Positions 1 through 8,342 of a DNA stretch of 10,565 nt are shown piece by piece (the stretch's first letter is position 1; every line of letters begins with the position of its first letter). The notes beneath the pieces were generated by a model that saw nothing but the letters and a program-made list of their open reading frames with translations, made no database searches and was not told the origin of the DNA. The DNA comes from Bacteriovoracaceae bacterium UBA4573. Its GTDB lineage: Bacteria; Bdellovibrionota; UBA1018; UBA923. A program made the position numbers and the translations under genes. The DNA lies in contig DGKJ01000041.1 in the NCBI GenBank assembly GCA_002387735.1, positions 1 through 10,565 on the forward strand, given 5' to 3'.

Positions 1-3000
1 GCATGTAACGTCGAACTTACTTCATCTCTTTTGGACGAGCTGAAAAAACGCGAAATCAATAACATTAAGATTATCTACACCGATAATCTTACCTATGGCC
101 CGTTTTTGCGCGATACGCTCCTAGTCGACAAAGTGAACTCTCCCGAAGAGGCTTTGATCGAAATTTATAAGCGCATGCGTCCAGGCGATCCTCCGACACT
201 AGAGGCGGCCCGACAACTTTTCGACAATATGTTCTTCAATCCGGACCGCTACGATCTTTCGAAGGTTGGCCGTTTGAAGCTCAATTATAAATTCCCAAAT
301 AACGGAATATCTCCGGATGTCACTGTTTTGACAAAAACCGACATCATGGAAACTGTGCGCTACCTTTGTGAATTGAACAACGGTCGCGGTACTATCGACG
401 ATATTGACCATCTTGGAAATCGTCGTGTTCGCGCAGTGGGCGAGTTAATCGAAAACCAATATCGTATTGGTCTGGTGCGTATGGAGCGCGCCATTCGTGA
501 GAGAATGAGCATTCAAGAAGTTGAAACGCTCATGCCGCACGACCTCATTAACCAAAAACCAGTTTCGGCTGTGGTTAAGGAGTTTTTCGGTTCGAGCCAA
601 CTTTCGCAGTTCATGGACCAAACGAACCCGCTTTCTGAGATTACGCACAAGCGTCGTCTTTCGGCACTCGGGCCGGGCGGTCTCACTCGTGAACGCGCGG
701 GCTTTGAAGTCCGTGACGTACACCCGACTCACTACGGTCGAATTTGTCCGATCGAAACGCCAGAAGGTCCAAACATTGGTCTTATTGCGTCTCTATCGAC
801 ATATGCACGCGTGAATGATTTTGGTTTTATCGAGACGCCTTATCGGCAAGTAAAAGAGCGTAAAGTTCACGAAGAAATTCGCTATTTTACTGCGACTGAA
901 GAGGAAAATAAAATCATTGCACAGACCAATCCGGAAGTATTGAAAGCCGGCAGGTTCGACGCAAATGCTGCTCCAGCACGCCGAAAAGGCGAGTTTGCTT
1001 TGGTTAACCCTGATGAACTCGAATTGATGGACGTCAGTCCAAATCAATTGGTTTCTATCGCGGCATCTTTGATTCCATTTTTGGAACATGACGACGCCAA
1101 TCGCGCCCTGATGGGTTCCAACATGCAACGTCAGGCGGTGCCTCTCTTGAGAACGGCCGCCCCAGTTGTGGGTACAGGAATCGAACGCGTGGTTGCTAAG
1201 GATTCAGGTTCCATCGTTGCTTCGCGCCACGATGGTGAAGTTACGATGGTCGATGGCACCAAGATCGTAGTTCGCCGTACAAATGCGAAGAACGACGAAA
1301 TTGGTTCCGATGTAGATATCTACAATCTCACCAAGTATCAGCGATCTAACCAAAACACTTGTGTCACTCAGCGTCCGATTGTGAAGGCTGGCGATCGCGT
1401 GAAGGCTGGGGACATCCTGGCAGATGGTCCTGCTACTGACGGTGGCGAATTGGCCCTTGGGCAAAACGTGTTGGTCGCGTTCATGCCGTGGCAGGGTTAT
1501 AACTTCGAGGACTCGATTTTAATTAGTGAACGGGTAATCAGAGATGACACGTTCACGTCCATCCATATCGAAGAATTCGAGTGCGTTGCCCGAGATACTA
1601 AGCTCGGAAAAGAAGAAGTAACTCGAGATATTCCAAATGTAGGCGAGGAAGCACTAAAAGACCTCGACGAGAGTGGAATTATTCGAATTGGTGCGGAAGT
1701 AAAGCCCGGCGATATTCTTGTAGGAAAAGTCACACCTAAAGGTGAGACCCAACTTTCTCCAGAAGAGAAGCTACTGAGAGCTATCTTTGGCGAAAAAGCC
1801 GGAGACGTGCGCGATACATCGCTTCGGGTACCTTCAGGTATCTTCGGAACAATCATCAGCGCGCAAGTATTTGCACGCGAAGGAACTGATCCGGACGAGC
1901 GCACCAAACAAATCTTGGAAGATGAAGTGGCGAAATTGCGTCGAGACGAGAAAATCGAAATCGATGCGGTTCGCTTGAGTGCGCAGGCGAAGATATACAA
2001 GATGCTCGACGGCGAAAAAACTACCGGAAAGCTCTTGAGCGAAGATGGTTCCGAGGAATTGTTGAAGAAGGGTGAAGACCTTAATAAAGCAACCCTTGCA
2101 AAAATTCCTTTCGAATTGCTTGCATACATTCCAGTCAAAGACGAGCTTGAAAAAGAAGTTACGACTTTTATGAAAACTGCAAAAGAGAAAATCGATGCAG
2201 TAAAAGCGATCTTCAAGGAGCGCTCGGATAAACTGAAACGCGGAGACGAGCTTGCTCCTGGCGTGATCAAGATGGTTAAGGTGTACGTAGCTATTAAGCG
2301 TCGTCTTAGCGTCGGAGATAAAATGGCGGGACGCCACGGAAACAAGGGCGTTATCTCCAGAATTGTTCCGCAGGAAGACATGCCGTATTTGGCAGACGGA
2401 ACCCCAGTAGATATGGTGTTGAACCCTCTTGGTGTTCCTTCACGTATGAATATTGGGCAGATTTTGGAAGTGATGCTTGGTTGGGCAGGTCGCGCGCTTG
2501 GGGACAAGTTGCAAACCTACGCAGCTAAATTTCAGCCAGAACAGTTGAGAAAACTAATTAAAGAAGTTTACTCGTCTCCCGATGTCGACAAATACATCGA
2601 TAAGGCAAGTGAAGCCGAACTTAAGCGAATTGTTTATAGTTTGCGAAAGGGTGTGCACTTTGCGACGCCAGTTTTCGATGGCGCTAGCGAAAAAGACATC
2701 CACAAAATGTTGACTATTGCGGAAGTTCCGACTCGTGGACAAACAACTTTGTATGACGGCATGACAGGCGACGCTTTCTCTGAAGACGTAACTGTAGGTG
2801 TTATGTACATGTTGAAACTTCACCATCTGGTAGAAGAAAAGATTCACGCAAGAAGTATTGGACCTTACTCGCTTGTTACGCAGCAACCGCTTGGTGGTAA
2901 AGCCCAGTTTGGTGGCCAGCGTTTAGGAGAGATGGAAGTTTGGGCACTTGAAGCCTACGGCGCCGCTCACACACTTCAGGAAATGCTGACAGTGAAATCA

Positions 3001-3153
3001 GACGATGTCACTGGTCGTAACCGAATGTATGAAGCGATTGTTAAGGGTGAACATGTACTTGAACCAGGTCTCCCTGAGTCCTTCAACGTACTTGTGAAAG
3101 AACTTCAAAGCTTAGCTCTGAACGTAGAATTGATCGAAGACAAGCAAGAATAG
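1..3153 (+). CDS. rpoB: DNA-directed RNA polymerase subunit beta, 5'-truncated by window edge
   Basis: This is the beta subunit of the core RNA polymerase, which forms half of the active-site cleft and the rifampicin pocket. The frame is open from base 1. A TTG at 31 is not a real start, because homologous sequence continues upstream of it; aligning the rifampicin region to E. coli implies about 310 missing N-terminal residues. The rifampicin-region motif GSSQLSQFMDQTNPLSEITH begins at 589. The active-site NFEDS motif is at 1501-1515, with its Glu-Asp pair at 1507-1512. GDKMAGRHGNKG carries the two conserved lysines at 2320-2322 and 2344-2346. A charged insert between about 1900 and 2240 resembles the lineage-specific insert of proteobacterial beta. 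The C-terminal GGKAQFGGQRLGEMEVWALEAYGAA-type block, which contacts beta', is intact. The TAG stop lies 24 bases before rpoC. Identification is secure; only the N-terminus is unseen. Confidence 0.99.
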   Translation, partial: ACNVELTSSLLDELKKREINNIKIIYTDNLTYGPFLRDTLLVDKVNSPEEALIEIYKRMRPGDPPTLEAARQLFDNMFFNPDRYDLSKVGRLKLNYKFPNNGISPDVTVLTKTDIMETVRYLCELNNGRGTIDDIDHLGNRRVRAVGELIENQYRIGLVRMERAIRERMSIQEVETLMPHDLINQKPVSAVVKEFFGSSQLSQFMDQTNPLSEITHKRRLSALGPGGLTRERAGFEVRDVHPTHYGRICPIETPEGPNIGLIASLSTYARVNDFGFIETPYRQVKERKVHEEIRYFTATEEENKIIAQTNPEVLKAGRFDANAAPARRKGEFALVNPDELELMDVSPNQLVSIAASLIPFLEHDDANRALMGSNMQRQAVPLLRTAAPVVGTGIERVVAKDSGSIVASRHDGEVTMVDGTKIVVRRTNAKNDEIGSDVDIYNLTKYQRSNQNTCVTQRPIVKAGDRVKAGDILADGPATDGGELALGQNVLVAFMPWQGYNFEDSILISERVIRDDTFTSIHIEEFECVARDTKLGKEEVTRDIPNVGEEALKDLDESGIIRIGAEVKPGDILVGKVTPKGETQLSPEEKLLRAIFGEKAGDVRDTSLRVPSGIFGTIISAQVFAREGTDPDERTKQILEDEVAKLRRDEKIEIDAVRLSAQAKIYKMLDGEKTTGKLLSEDGSEELLKKGEDLNKATLAKIPFELLAYIPVKDELEKEVTTFMKTAKEKIDAVKAIFKERSDKLKRGDELAPGVIKMVKVYVAIKRRLSVGDKMAGRHGNKGVISRIVPQEDMPYLADGTPVDMVLNPLGVPSRMNIGQILEVMLGWAGRALGDKLQTYAAKFQPEQLRKLIKEVYSSPDVDKYIDKASEAELKRIVYSLRKGVHFATPVFDGASEKDIHKMLTIAEVPTRGQTTLYDGMTGDAFSEDVTVGVMYMLKLHHLVEEKIHARSIGPYSLVTQQPLGGKAQFGGQRLGEMEVWALEAYGAAHTLQEMLTVKSDDVTGRNRMYEAIVKGEHVLEPGLPESFNVLVKELQSLALNVELIEDKQE

Positions 3154-3164
3154 TTTGTTTTTTT

Positions 3165-3169
3165 AGGAG
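3165..3169 (+). promoter_or_regulatory. Shine-Dalgarno site of rpoC
   Basis: AGGAG sits 8 bases before the GTG at 3178. It supports that GTG as the rpoC start, and the protein from there begins with the family's usual MKDLL. It lies in the 24-base rpoB-rpoC spacer, after a T-rich stretch that has no hairpin in front of it, so that stretch is not a terminator. Confidence 0.85.
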
Positions 3170-3177
3170 AAAATCTC

Positions 3178-6100
3178 GTGAAAGACCTTCTTAATTTTTT
3201 TGATAAACCGAAAGACCCATTGAGCTTTACAGGCATCCGAATTTCCCTGGCATCGTCAGAGAAAATTCGCGAGTGGTCCTTTGGTGAAGTAAAAAAGCCA
3301 GAAACCATCAACTACCGTACGTTTAAGCCTGAACGCGATGGTCTGTTCTGTGCCAAAATCTTCGGACCAGTGAAGGACTATGAGTGTAACTGCGGTAAGT
3401 ACAAACGCATGAAACACCGAGGCGTTGTGTGTGAAAAATGCGGCGTCGAAGTTATTCAATCAAAGGTTCGTCGTGAACGTCTCGGTCATATTGAACTTGC
3501 GACTCCAGTAGCGCACATCTGGTTTTTAAGAAGTCTTCCGTCCCGTATTGGGGCTTTGTTGGATGTGACGTTAAAAGACCTCGAAAAGGTTCTTTATTGC
3601 GAAACATTCGTAATGATCGATGGTGGTAACAGCGAAGTCGAATCTGGGACCATTATTTCCGAGGAAAAATACAACCAACTCATTAAAGACGGCGCTACTT
3701 TTACCGCCGGAATGGGTGGCGAGGCCGTACGCGATCTTTTGAAAAAAATTGACGTTGATCTCATGGGGCGTCAACTTCGGAAAGAAATGCGCGCAACTTC
3801 GAGCGAGGCAGTTCGTACTAAGATTGCAAAGAGACTTAAAGTAGTCGAAGCACTCAAAGAGTCGGGTAATCGTCCAGAGTGGATGATGTTGGAAGTAGTT
3901 CCAGTAATCCCCCCTGAGTTACGCCCATTGGTTCCACTTGATGGTGGTCGTTTCGCTACTAGCGATCTCAACGACCTTTATCGTCGTGTAATTAATCGTA
4001 ATAATCGTCTGAAGCGCCTCATGGAGTTAAACGCTCCGGAAATTATCATTCGAAATGAAAAACGCATGCTGCAAGAAGCCGTAGATGCGTTGTTTGATAA
4101 TGGTCGACGAGGTAAAACGTTCACAGGTCCTAGTAAGAGACCACTACGTTCGCTTTCGGACATGCTTAAGGGCAAACAAGGGCGTTTCCGCCAGAACCTG
4201 CTTGGAAAACGCGTCGATTATTCGGGTCGTTCGGTAATCGTGGTTGGGCCAGAATTAAAGCTTCATCAGTGCGGTTTGCCAAAGCAAATGGCGCTCGAGT
4301 TATTTAAACCTTTTATCTACAACAAGCTTTCTGAGTACGGGTACGTAACGACCATTAAGAGTGCGAAAAAGATGGTCGAGAAGCAGCGTCAGGAAGTCTG
4401 GGACATTCTGGACGAAGTGGTTAAGGAGCACCCTGTACTCTTGAACCGTGCGCCTACGTTGCATCGATTGGGCATTCAAGCTTTTGAACCGGTGTTAATC
4501 GAAGGAAAAGCGATTCAACTTCATCCTCTCGTTTGTTCGGCATTTAACGCTGACTTTGACGGTGACCAGATGGCCGTACACGTGCCGTTGTCGATCGAAG
4601 CTCAAATCGAAGCGCGCGTCCTTATGATGTCGACCAACAATATTCTTTCTCCAGCTCACGGAAAACCGATTATCGTTCCGTCGCAGGATATCGTACTAGG
4701 TCTTTATTATATGACCCGCGAGCGTCCGTTCGCAAAAGGCGAAGGCAAAGTATTCGCTTCCTCGACAGAGGTGACATACGCCTACGCTTCGGATGCAATG
4801 CATTTGCAGGCGAAGATCAAATGCCGCGTCGGAAAGAAATTGTATGACACGACCGTAGGTCGGGTGCTCTTGAGCGAAGTCGTTCCTCCGGAGATCCCTT
4901 TCCAATACTACAACCGTGTATTGGATAAGAAGGCATTGGCTGAGTTGATCGACCATTGTTACCGTCTTGCCGGCAATAAAAAGACTGTGATTCTGGCTGA
5001 CCAGTTGATGGCTACCGGATTCAAGATGGCGACTCGTGCGGGAATTTCGATCTGCGTTGACGACATGTTGATGCCGAATGAAAAGGAAGAATTTCTCAAG
5101 AAGGCCTACTCCCAAGTTCAAGAAATCGAAAACCAATATGTTGATGGTCTCATTACAGATGGTGAGCGTTACAACAAGGTGATCGATATTTGGGCTCAGA
5201 CCTCAGAAGTTATTGCATCCGCAATGATGAAGAAGTTGAGTACACAAAAGATTCGTGGACCAAAGGGAGAAGAAGTCGAAGTTCCTTCTTTCAACGGAAT
5301 TTTCATGATGGCGGATTCTGGAGCAAGAGGTAGTAATGCCCAAATTCGTCAGCTCGCAGGAATGCGTGGCCTCATGGCGAAACCGTCAGGCGAAATTATC
5401 GAAACTCCGATTACTGCTAACTTTCGTGAAGGTCTAAGTGTTCTTCAGTACTTTATTTCGACTCACGGAGCGCGAAAAGGCTTAGCGGATACTGCTCTTA
5501 AAACAGCAAATTCCGGTTATCTTACTCGTCGTCTCGTGGATGTGTCGCAAGACATGATTATCCGAGAAGTTGATTGTGGAACCCTAGACGGAATTTACGT
5601 TAGCGCCTTAATTGAGGGCGGCGAAATTATCGAACGCATGGGCGACCGTATTTTGGGTCGTGTGGCGCTTGACGATGTGATCGATCCGATCACTAGTGAA
5701 GTGATTGTCTCCGCGAACACTGAAATTGTGGAAGATAAAGTTCGTAAGATTGACGACGCGGGGCTAGACCGAGTGAAGATTCGTTCCGTGCTGACCTGTC
5801 AATCTGCAGATGGTACTTGCACATTGTGTTACGGTCGAGACCTTGCACGCGGACGCCTTGTGAATATCGGAGAGGCTGTCGGTGTAATTGCTGCACAATC
5901 TATCGGTGAACCAGGAACGCAGTTGACAATGAGAACGTTCCACATCGGTGGAGCTGCGTCTAGACGTGCAGAACAATCAAACCTCGAAGTTAAAACGAAG
6001 GGGCGAATTAAGTTTCTCAACGTAACCACAGTGAAGAATAAAGAAGGTCACTTCATCGCAATGAATCGAAATGGTGAAGTTGCGGTCATTGACGACAACG

Positions 6101-7317
6101 GTCGTGAACGTGAAAAATATCCAGTAATTTACGGTGCTCGCCTCTTAGCTAAAGATGGCGATAAGGTAGAAAAAGGAAAAATGATCGCAGAATGGGATCC
6201 TTATTCCACTCCGATCGTTTCCGAAGCTACTGGTACTGTGAAGTTCGAAGATATTGAGGAAGGTCTTACCATGCAGGAGCAGGTAGACCCGGTCACCGGA
6301 CTTTCCCATAAGGTTATCGTAGAATCGAAGGCATCGGATAAACGTCCGAAAATCTTGATTCAGGACGATAAAGGACAATTGAAAAACATTGAAGGTAGCC
6401 ACCGTGTTGCGCGCTACATGATTCCGGTGGGAGCTAACGTAGTAGTTCTCGACGGGGATCAAGTACACGCAGGCGATGTCATCGCGAAAATTCATCGTGA
6501 GACAACGAAGACCAAAGATATCACCGGCGGTCTTCCTCGCGTTGCGGAACTCTTTGAAGCTCGCAAACCAAAGGATGCTGCAATTATTTCGGAAATCGAT
6601 GGCATCGTATCATTTGGTAAGGACACCAAGGGCAAACGTAAGATTGTAGTGACTCCAGAAGTCGGTGAGCCGAAGGAGTACTTGGTAGGCAAAGGAAAAC
6701 ACTTAGCCGTCAACGAAGGCGACTATGTGAAGGCCGGAGATCCTTTAATGGATGGACCAATTAATCCGCATGATATTTTGAGAGTAAAAGGCGAAAAAGC
6801 CCTTGCGAAGTATCTCGTGGACGAAGTGCAAGAGGTCTATCGCTTGCAGGGCGTGAAAATTAACGACAAACACATCGAAGTGATTGTTCGTAACATGCTT
6901 CGCAAAGTAAAAATTCAGGACGTTGGCGATACTACATTCTTGGTCGGCGAACAGGTCGATAAGCAGGTGTTCGAAGAAGAGAACCAAAAAGCATTGGCTC
7001 AAAATGGAACGCCAGCAACGGCAGAGCCGCTATTGCTCGGTATTACCAAAGCCTCGTTAAGTACTGAGAGCTTCATTTCAGCAGCTTCCTTCCAAGAGAC
7101 CACTAAGGTTCTCACGGAAGCGAGTATTGCAGGAAAAGTCGATTATTTGAGAGGGTTGAAGGAAAACGTCATTATGGGACGCCTAATTCCGGCTGGTACG
7201 GGATTAGCGAAATATAAGAGGATTATTGTTGAATCTACGGCGGAAACCGTAGACCAACCAGTAACATCCTCGTTGATGCACCAACCAAGTGCTTCGGCAG
7301 ACGCTACAGTTATGTAA
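3178..7317 (+). CDS. rpoC: DNA-directed RNA polymerase subunit beta'
   Basis: Beta' is the catalytic subunit of core RNA polymerase; it holds the active-site magnesium and pairs with beta. The protein has 1379 residues against 1407 in E. coli, and starts at GTG with a good ribosome site. The first zinc site is C70, C72, C85 and C88. The NADFDGDQM loop gives the three catalytic aspartates D459, D461 and D463. The second zinc site is C800, C874, C881 and C884, with exactly the E. coli spacing (74, 7, 3). The trigger loop has R919 and H922 in QLTMRTFHIGG, followed by a long insert to about residue 1115, which corresponds to the large trigger-loop insert of proteobacterial beta'. The C-terminal GLKENVIMGRLIPAGTG is conserved and is followed by a short Ser/Ala/Thr-rich tail. 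It lies 24 bases after rpoB, so co-transcription is expected. No missing key residue was seen. Confidence 0.99.
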   Translation: MKDLLNFFDKPKDPLSFTGIRISLASSEKIREWSFGEVKKPETINYRTFKPERDGLFCAKIFGPVKDYECNCGKYKRMKHRGVVCEKCGVEVIQSKVRRERLGHIELATPVAHIWFLRSLPSRIGALLDVTLKDLEKVLYCETFVMIDGGNSEVESGTIISEEKYNQLIKDGATFTAGMGGEAVRDLLKKIDVDLMGRQLRKEMRATSSEAVRTKIAKRLKVVEALKESGNRPEWMMLEVVPVIPPELRPLVPLDGGRFATSDLNDLYRRVINRNNRLKRLMELNAPEIIIRNEKRMLQEAVDALFDNGRRGKTFTGPSKRPLRSLSDMLKGKQGRFRQNLLGKRVDYSGRSVIVVGPELKLHQCGLPKQMALELFKPFIYNKLSEYGYVTTIKSAKKMVEKQRQEVWDILDEVVKEHPVLLNRAPTLHRLGIQAFEPVLIEGKAIQLHPLVCSAFNADFDGDQMAVHVPLSIEAQIEARVLMMSTNNILSPAHGKPIIVPSQDIVLGLYYMTRERPFAKGEGKVFASSTEVTYAYASDAMHLQAKIKCRVGKKLYDTTVGRVLLSEVVPPEIPFQYYNRVLDKKALAELIDHCYRLAGNKKTVILADQLMATGFKMATRAGISICVDDMLMPNEKEEFLKKAYSQVQEIENQYVDGLITDGERYNKVIDIWAQTSEVIASAMMKKLSTQKIRGPKGEEVEVPSFNGIFMMADSGARGSNAQIRQLAGMRGLMAKPSGEIIETPITANFREGLSVLQYFISTHGARKGLADTALKTANSGYLTRRLVDVSQDMIIREVDCGTLDGIYVSALIEGGEIIERMGDRILGRVALDDVIDPITSEVIVSANTEIVEDKVRKIDDAGLDRVKIRSVLTCQSADGTCTLCYGRDLARGRLVNIGEAVGVIAAQSIGEPGTQLTMRTFHIGGAASRRAEQSNLEVKTKGRIKFLNVTTVKNKEGHFIAMNRNGEVAVIDDNGREREKYPVIYGARLLAKDGDKVEKGKMIAEWDPYSTPIVSEATGTVKFEDIEEGLTMQEQVDPVTGLSHKVIVESKASDKRPKILIQDDKGQLKNIEGSHRVARYMIPVGANVVVLDGDQVHAGDVIAKIHRETTKTKDITGGLPRVAELFEARKPKDAAIISEIDGIVSFGKDTKGKRKIVVTPEVGEPKEYLVGKGKHLAVNEGDYVKAGDPLMDGPINPHDILRVKGEKALAKYLVDEVQEVYRLQGVKINDKHIEVIVRNMLRKVKIQDVGDTTFLVGEQVDKQVFEEENQKALAQNGTPATAEPLLLGITKASLSTESFISAASFQETTKVLTEASIAGKVDYLRGLKENVIMGRLIPAGTGLAKYKRIIVESTAETVDQPVTSSLMHQPSASADATVM

Positions 7318-7321
7318 ATTC

Positions 7322-7361
7322 GCAACCTTGACTCGACTTATTTGATCGAGTACAAGGCTGC
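7322..7361 (+). repeat. Imperfect inverted repeat / RNA hairpin in the rpoC-rpsL spacer
   Basis: Bases 7322-7336 pair with 7346-7361. There are 14 base pairs, one A/C mismatch (7325/7358), one bulged A (7352) and a 9-base loop (7337-7345). No run of T follows (the next bases are TTCATAG), so this is not a standard intrinsic terminator. In a transcript reading through from rpoC it could be a stability, pausing or processing element. At the DNA level it is a dyad that an operator-binding protein could use. It overlaps the promoter-like pair listed separately. The structure is seen; the function is inferred. Confidence 0.6.
7328..7356 (+). promoter_or_regulatory. Candidate sigma70-type promoter for rpsL
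   Basis: TTGACT (7328-7333, 5 of 6 to the -35 consensus) is separated by exactly 17 bases from TACAAG (7351-7356, 4 of 6 to the -10 consensus). Initiation would fall near 7363, giving a leader of about 29 bases that includes the rpsL ribosome site. The two boxes lie in opposite arms of the inverted repeat at 7322-7361. It would let rpsL-rpsG be transcribed independently of rpoBC. This is a consensus match only, and sigma factor preference in this organism is unknown. Confidence 0.4.
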
Positions 7362-7391
7362 TTCATAGTTTAGGAAGTTGAAAGGAACAGA

Positions 7392-7772
7392 ATGCCTACT
7401 ATTAATCAGTTGGTTCGAAAGGGACGAGAAAAAAAGGTTTGGAAAACGAGCGCGCCCGCGTTGGAAGGGTGTCCACAACGTCGTGGTGTTTGTGTGCGGG
7501 TTTATACAACCACACCAAAAAAGCCAAATTCCGCTTTGAGAAAAGTTTGTCGGGTTCGGTTAACCAACGGATTTGAAGTGACTTCCTATATTCCTGGCAT
7601 TGGCCACAATCTCCAAGAACACTCTATCGTGCTTGTTCGAGGTGGTCGTGTGAAAGACTTGCCAGGCGTACGATACCACACCGTACGGGGAACTCTCGAT
7701 ACTCAAGGTGTTCAAAATCGTAAACAAAGCCGTTCGAAGTATGGCGCAAAACGCCCAAGTAAGGCTTCTTAA
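7392..7772 (+). CDS. rpsL: 30S ribosomal protein S12
   Basis: S12 lies at the decoding centre of the small ribosomal subunit and affects tRNA-selection accuracy and streptomycin response. The protein has 126 residues, close to the usual 123-125. It has the classic MPTINQL start, the CPQRRGVC segment at 27-34, and the decoding loop TPKKPNSALRK with K43 and P45-N46-S47-A48. The second loop, GGRVKDLPGVRYH, has K88 and D89; D89 aligns with the aspartate that is methylthiolated in E. coli. Both streptomycin-critical lysines are wild type. AAGGA at 7382-7386 is 5 bases before the ATG. The gene follows rpoC by 74 bases and precedes rpsG by 28, so it is probably co-transcribed with rpsG. The C-terminus ends RSKYGAKRPSKAS, which is ordinary for the family. 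Confidence 0.99.
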   Translation: MPTINQLVRKGREKKVWKTSAPALEGCPQRRGVCVRVYTTTPKKPNSALRKVCRVRLTNGFEVTSYIPGIGHNLQEHSIVLVRGGRVKDLPGVRYHTVRGTLDTQGVQNRKQSRSKYGAKRPSKAS

Positions 7773-7800
7773 GAAAGAATTTCAGAGGAGTAGATTTTAA

Positions 7801-8271
7801 ATGTCTCGTAAAAAGTTCATCGCAAAAAGAGAAATCCTTCCCGATCCAAAATTTAACGATTTAGTCGTAGCGAAGTTCATCAATTCATTGATGGTTGATG
7901 GGAAGAAGAGCGTGGCTGAAGGAATTCTTTATTCCACGTTAGATATACTTCAGAAGCGAACTAACGATGATCCACTGAAGGTGTTTAAAAAGGCATTGGA
8001 AAATTTGAAGCCGGTTTTAGAAGTAAAGTCACGTCGCGTAGGTGGAGCTACCTACCAAGTGCCAGTAGAGGTAAAACCCGCTCGCCGTCAATCTTTAGCT
8101 AGTCGTTGGTTAATCGAATTTGCTCGAGATCGAGCAGAGAAGTCGATTGAAGAAAAATTGGCATCGGAAGTTTTAGATGCGCTTGCTAACCGCGGTGGTG
8201 CAATGAAGCGTAAGGACGACGTTCATCGCATGGCTGAGGCCAATAAAGCGTTTGCTCACTTTCGTTGGTAA
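7801..8271 (+). CDS. rpsG: 30S ribosomal protein S7
   Basis: S7 is a primary 16S rRNA-binding protein that starts assembly of the 30S head and lies next to the E and P sites. The 156-residue length is the standard bacterial one. Recognisable blocks are REILPDPKFNDLVVAKFINS near the N-terminus, LMVDGKKSVAEGI, the rRNA-contacting beta-hairpin VKSRRVGGATYQVPVEVKP, and the C-terminal KRKDDVHRMAEANKAFAHFRW. It lacks the longer C-terminal extension found in some E. coli strains. GAGGAG at 7785-7790 lies 10 bases before the ATG. In E. coli S7 represses its own operon through a structure in the rpsL-rpsG spacer; here that spacer is only 28 bases, so the same arrangement cannot be present. A strong terminator-like hairpin follows the stop by 34 bases. 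Confidence 0.99.
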   Translation: MSRKKFIAKREILPDPKFNDLVVAKFINSLMVDGKKSVAEGILYSTLDILQKRTNDDPLKVFKKALENLKPVLEVKSRRVGGATYQVPVEVKPARRQSLASRWLIEFARDRAEKSIEEKLASEVLDALANRGGAMKRKDDVHRMAEANKAFAHFRW

Positions 8272-8305
8272 TCGAGCTTTTTTCAACGAGCTTGGTCGAA
8301 TGTTT

Positions 8306-8342
8306 GCGGCTGTACTTTTCGGAGTACGGCCGCTTTTTTTTT
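8306..8342 (+). terminator. Intrinsic terminator or attenuator between rpsG and fusA
   Basis: Bases 8306-8316 pair with 8323-8333: 11 base pairs with one G.U and a GC-rich base. A further U.G closes a UUCG tetraloop at 8318-8321. Nine consecutive T residues follow (8334-8342). This is a textbook rho-independent terminator form in the + direction. The fusA ribosome site begins at the very next base, so EF-G needs either readthrough or a separate start of transcription. No A-run precedes the stem, so termination on the other strand is not supported. The structure is seen; its in vivo strength is unknown. Confidence 0.85.

Noticed and set aside
31..33. TTG as a possible rpoB start
   Set aside because: The same frame is open to base 1 and upstream residues fit the family; beta proteins have about 310 more N-terminal residues, so this TTG is an internal leucine codon.
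1497..2507. Long open frame of 336 codons on the minus strand inside rpoB
   Set aside because: It is wholly antisense to a highly conserved coding region, is rich in Ser/Phe/Ile as expected for the complement of acidic coding sequence, and shows no recognisable domain. It is a shadow of rpoB.
3154..3164. T-rich run after rpoB as a terminator
   Set aside because: No stem-loop precedes it, and the rpoC ribosome site follows directly; it is only an AT-rich spacer.
7515..7665. Streptomycin-resistance changes in S12
   Set aside because: K43 and K88 are both lysine and the surrounding loops are canonical, so no resistance signature is present.
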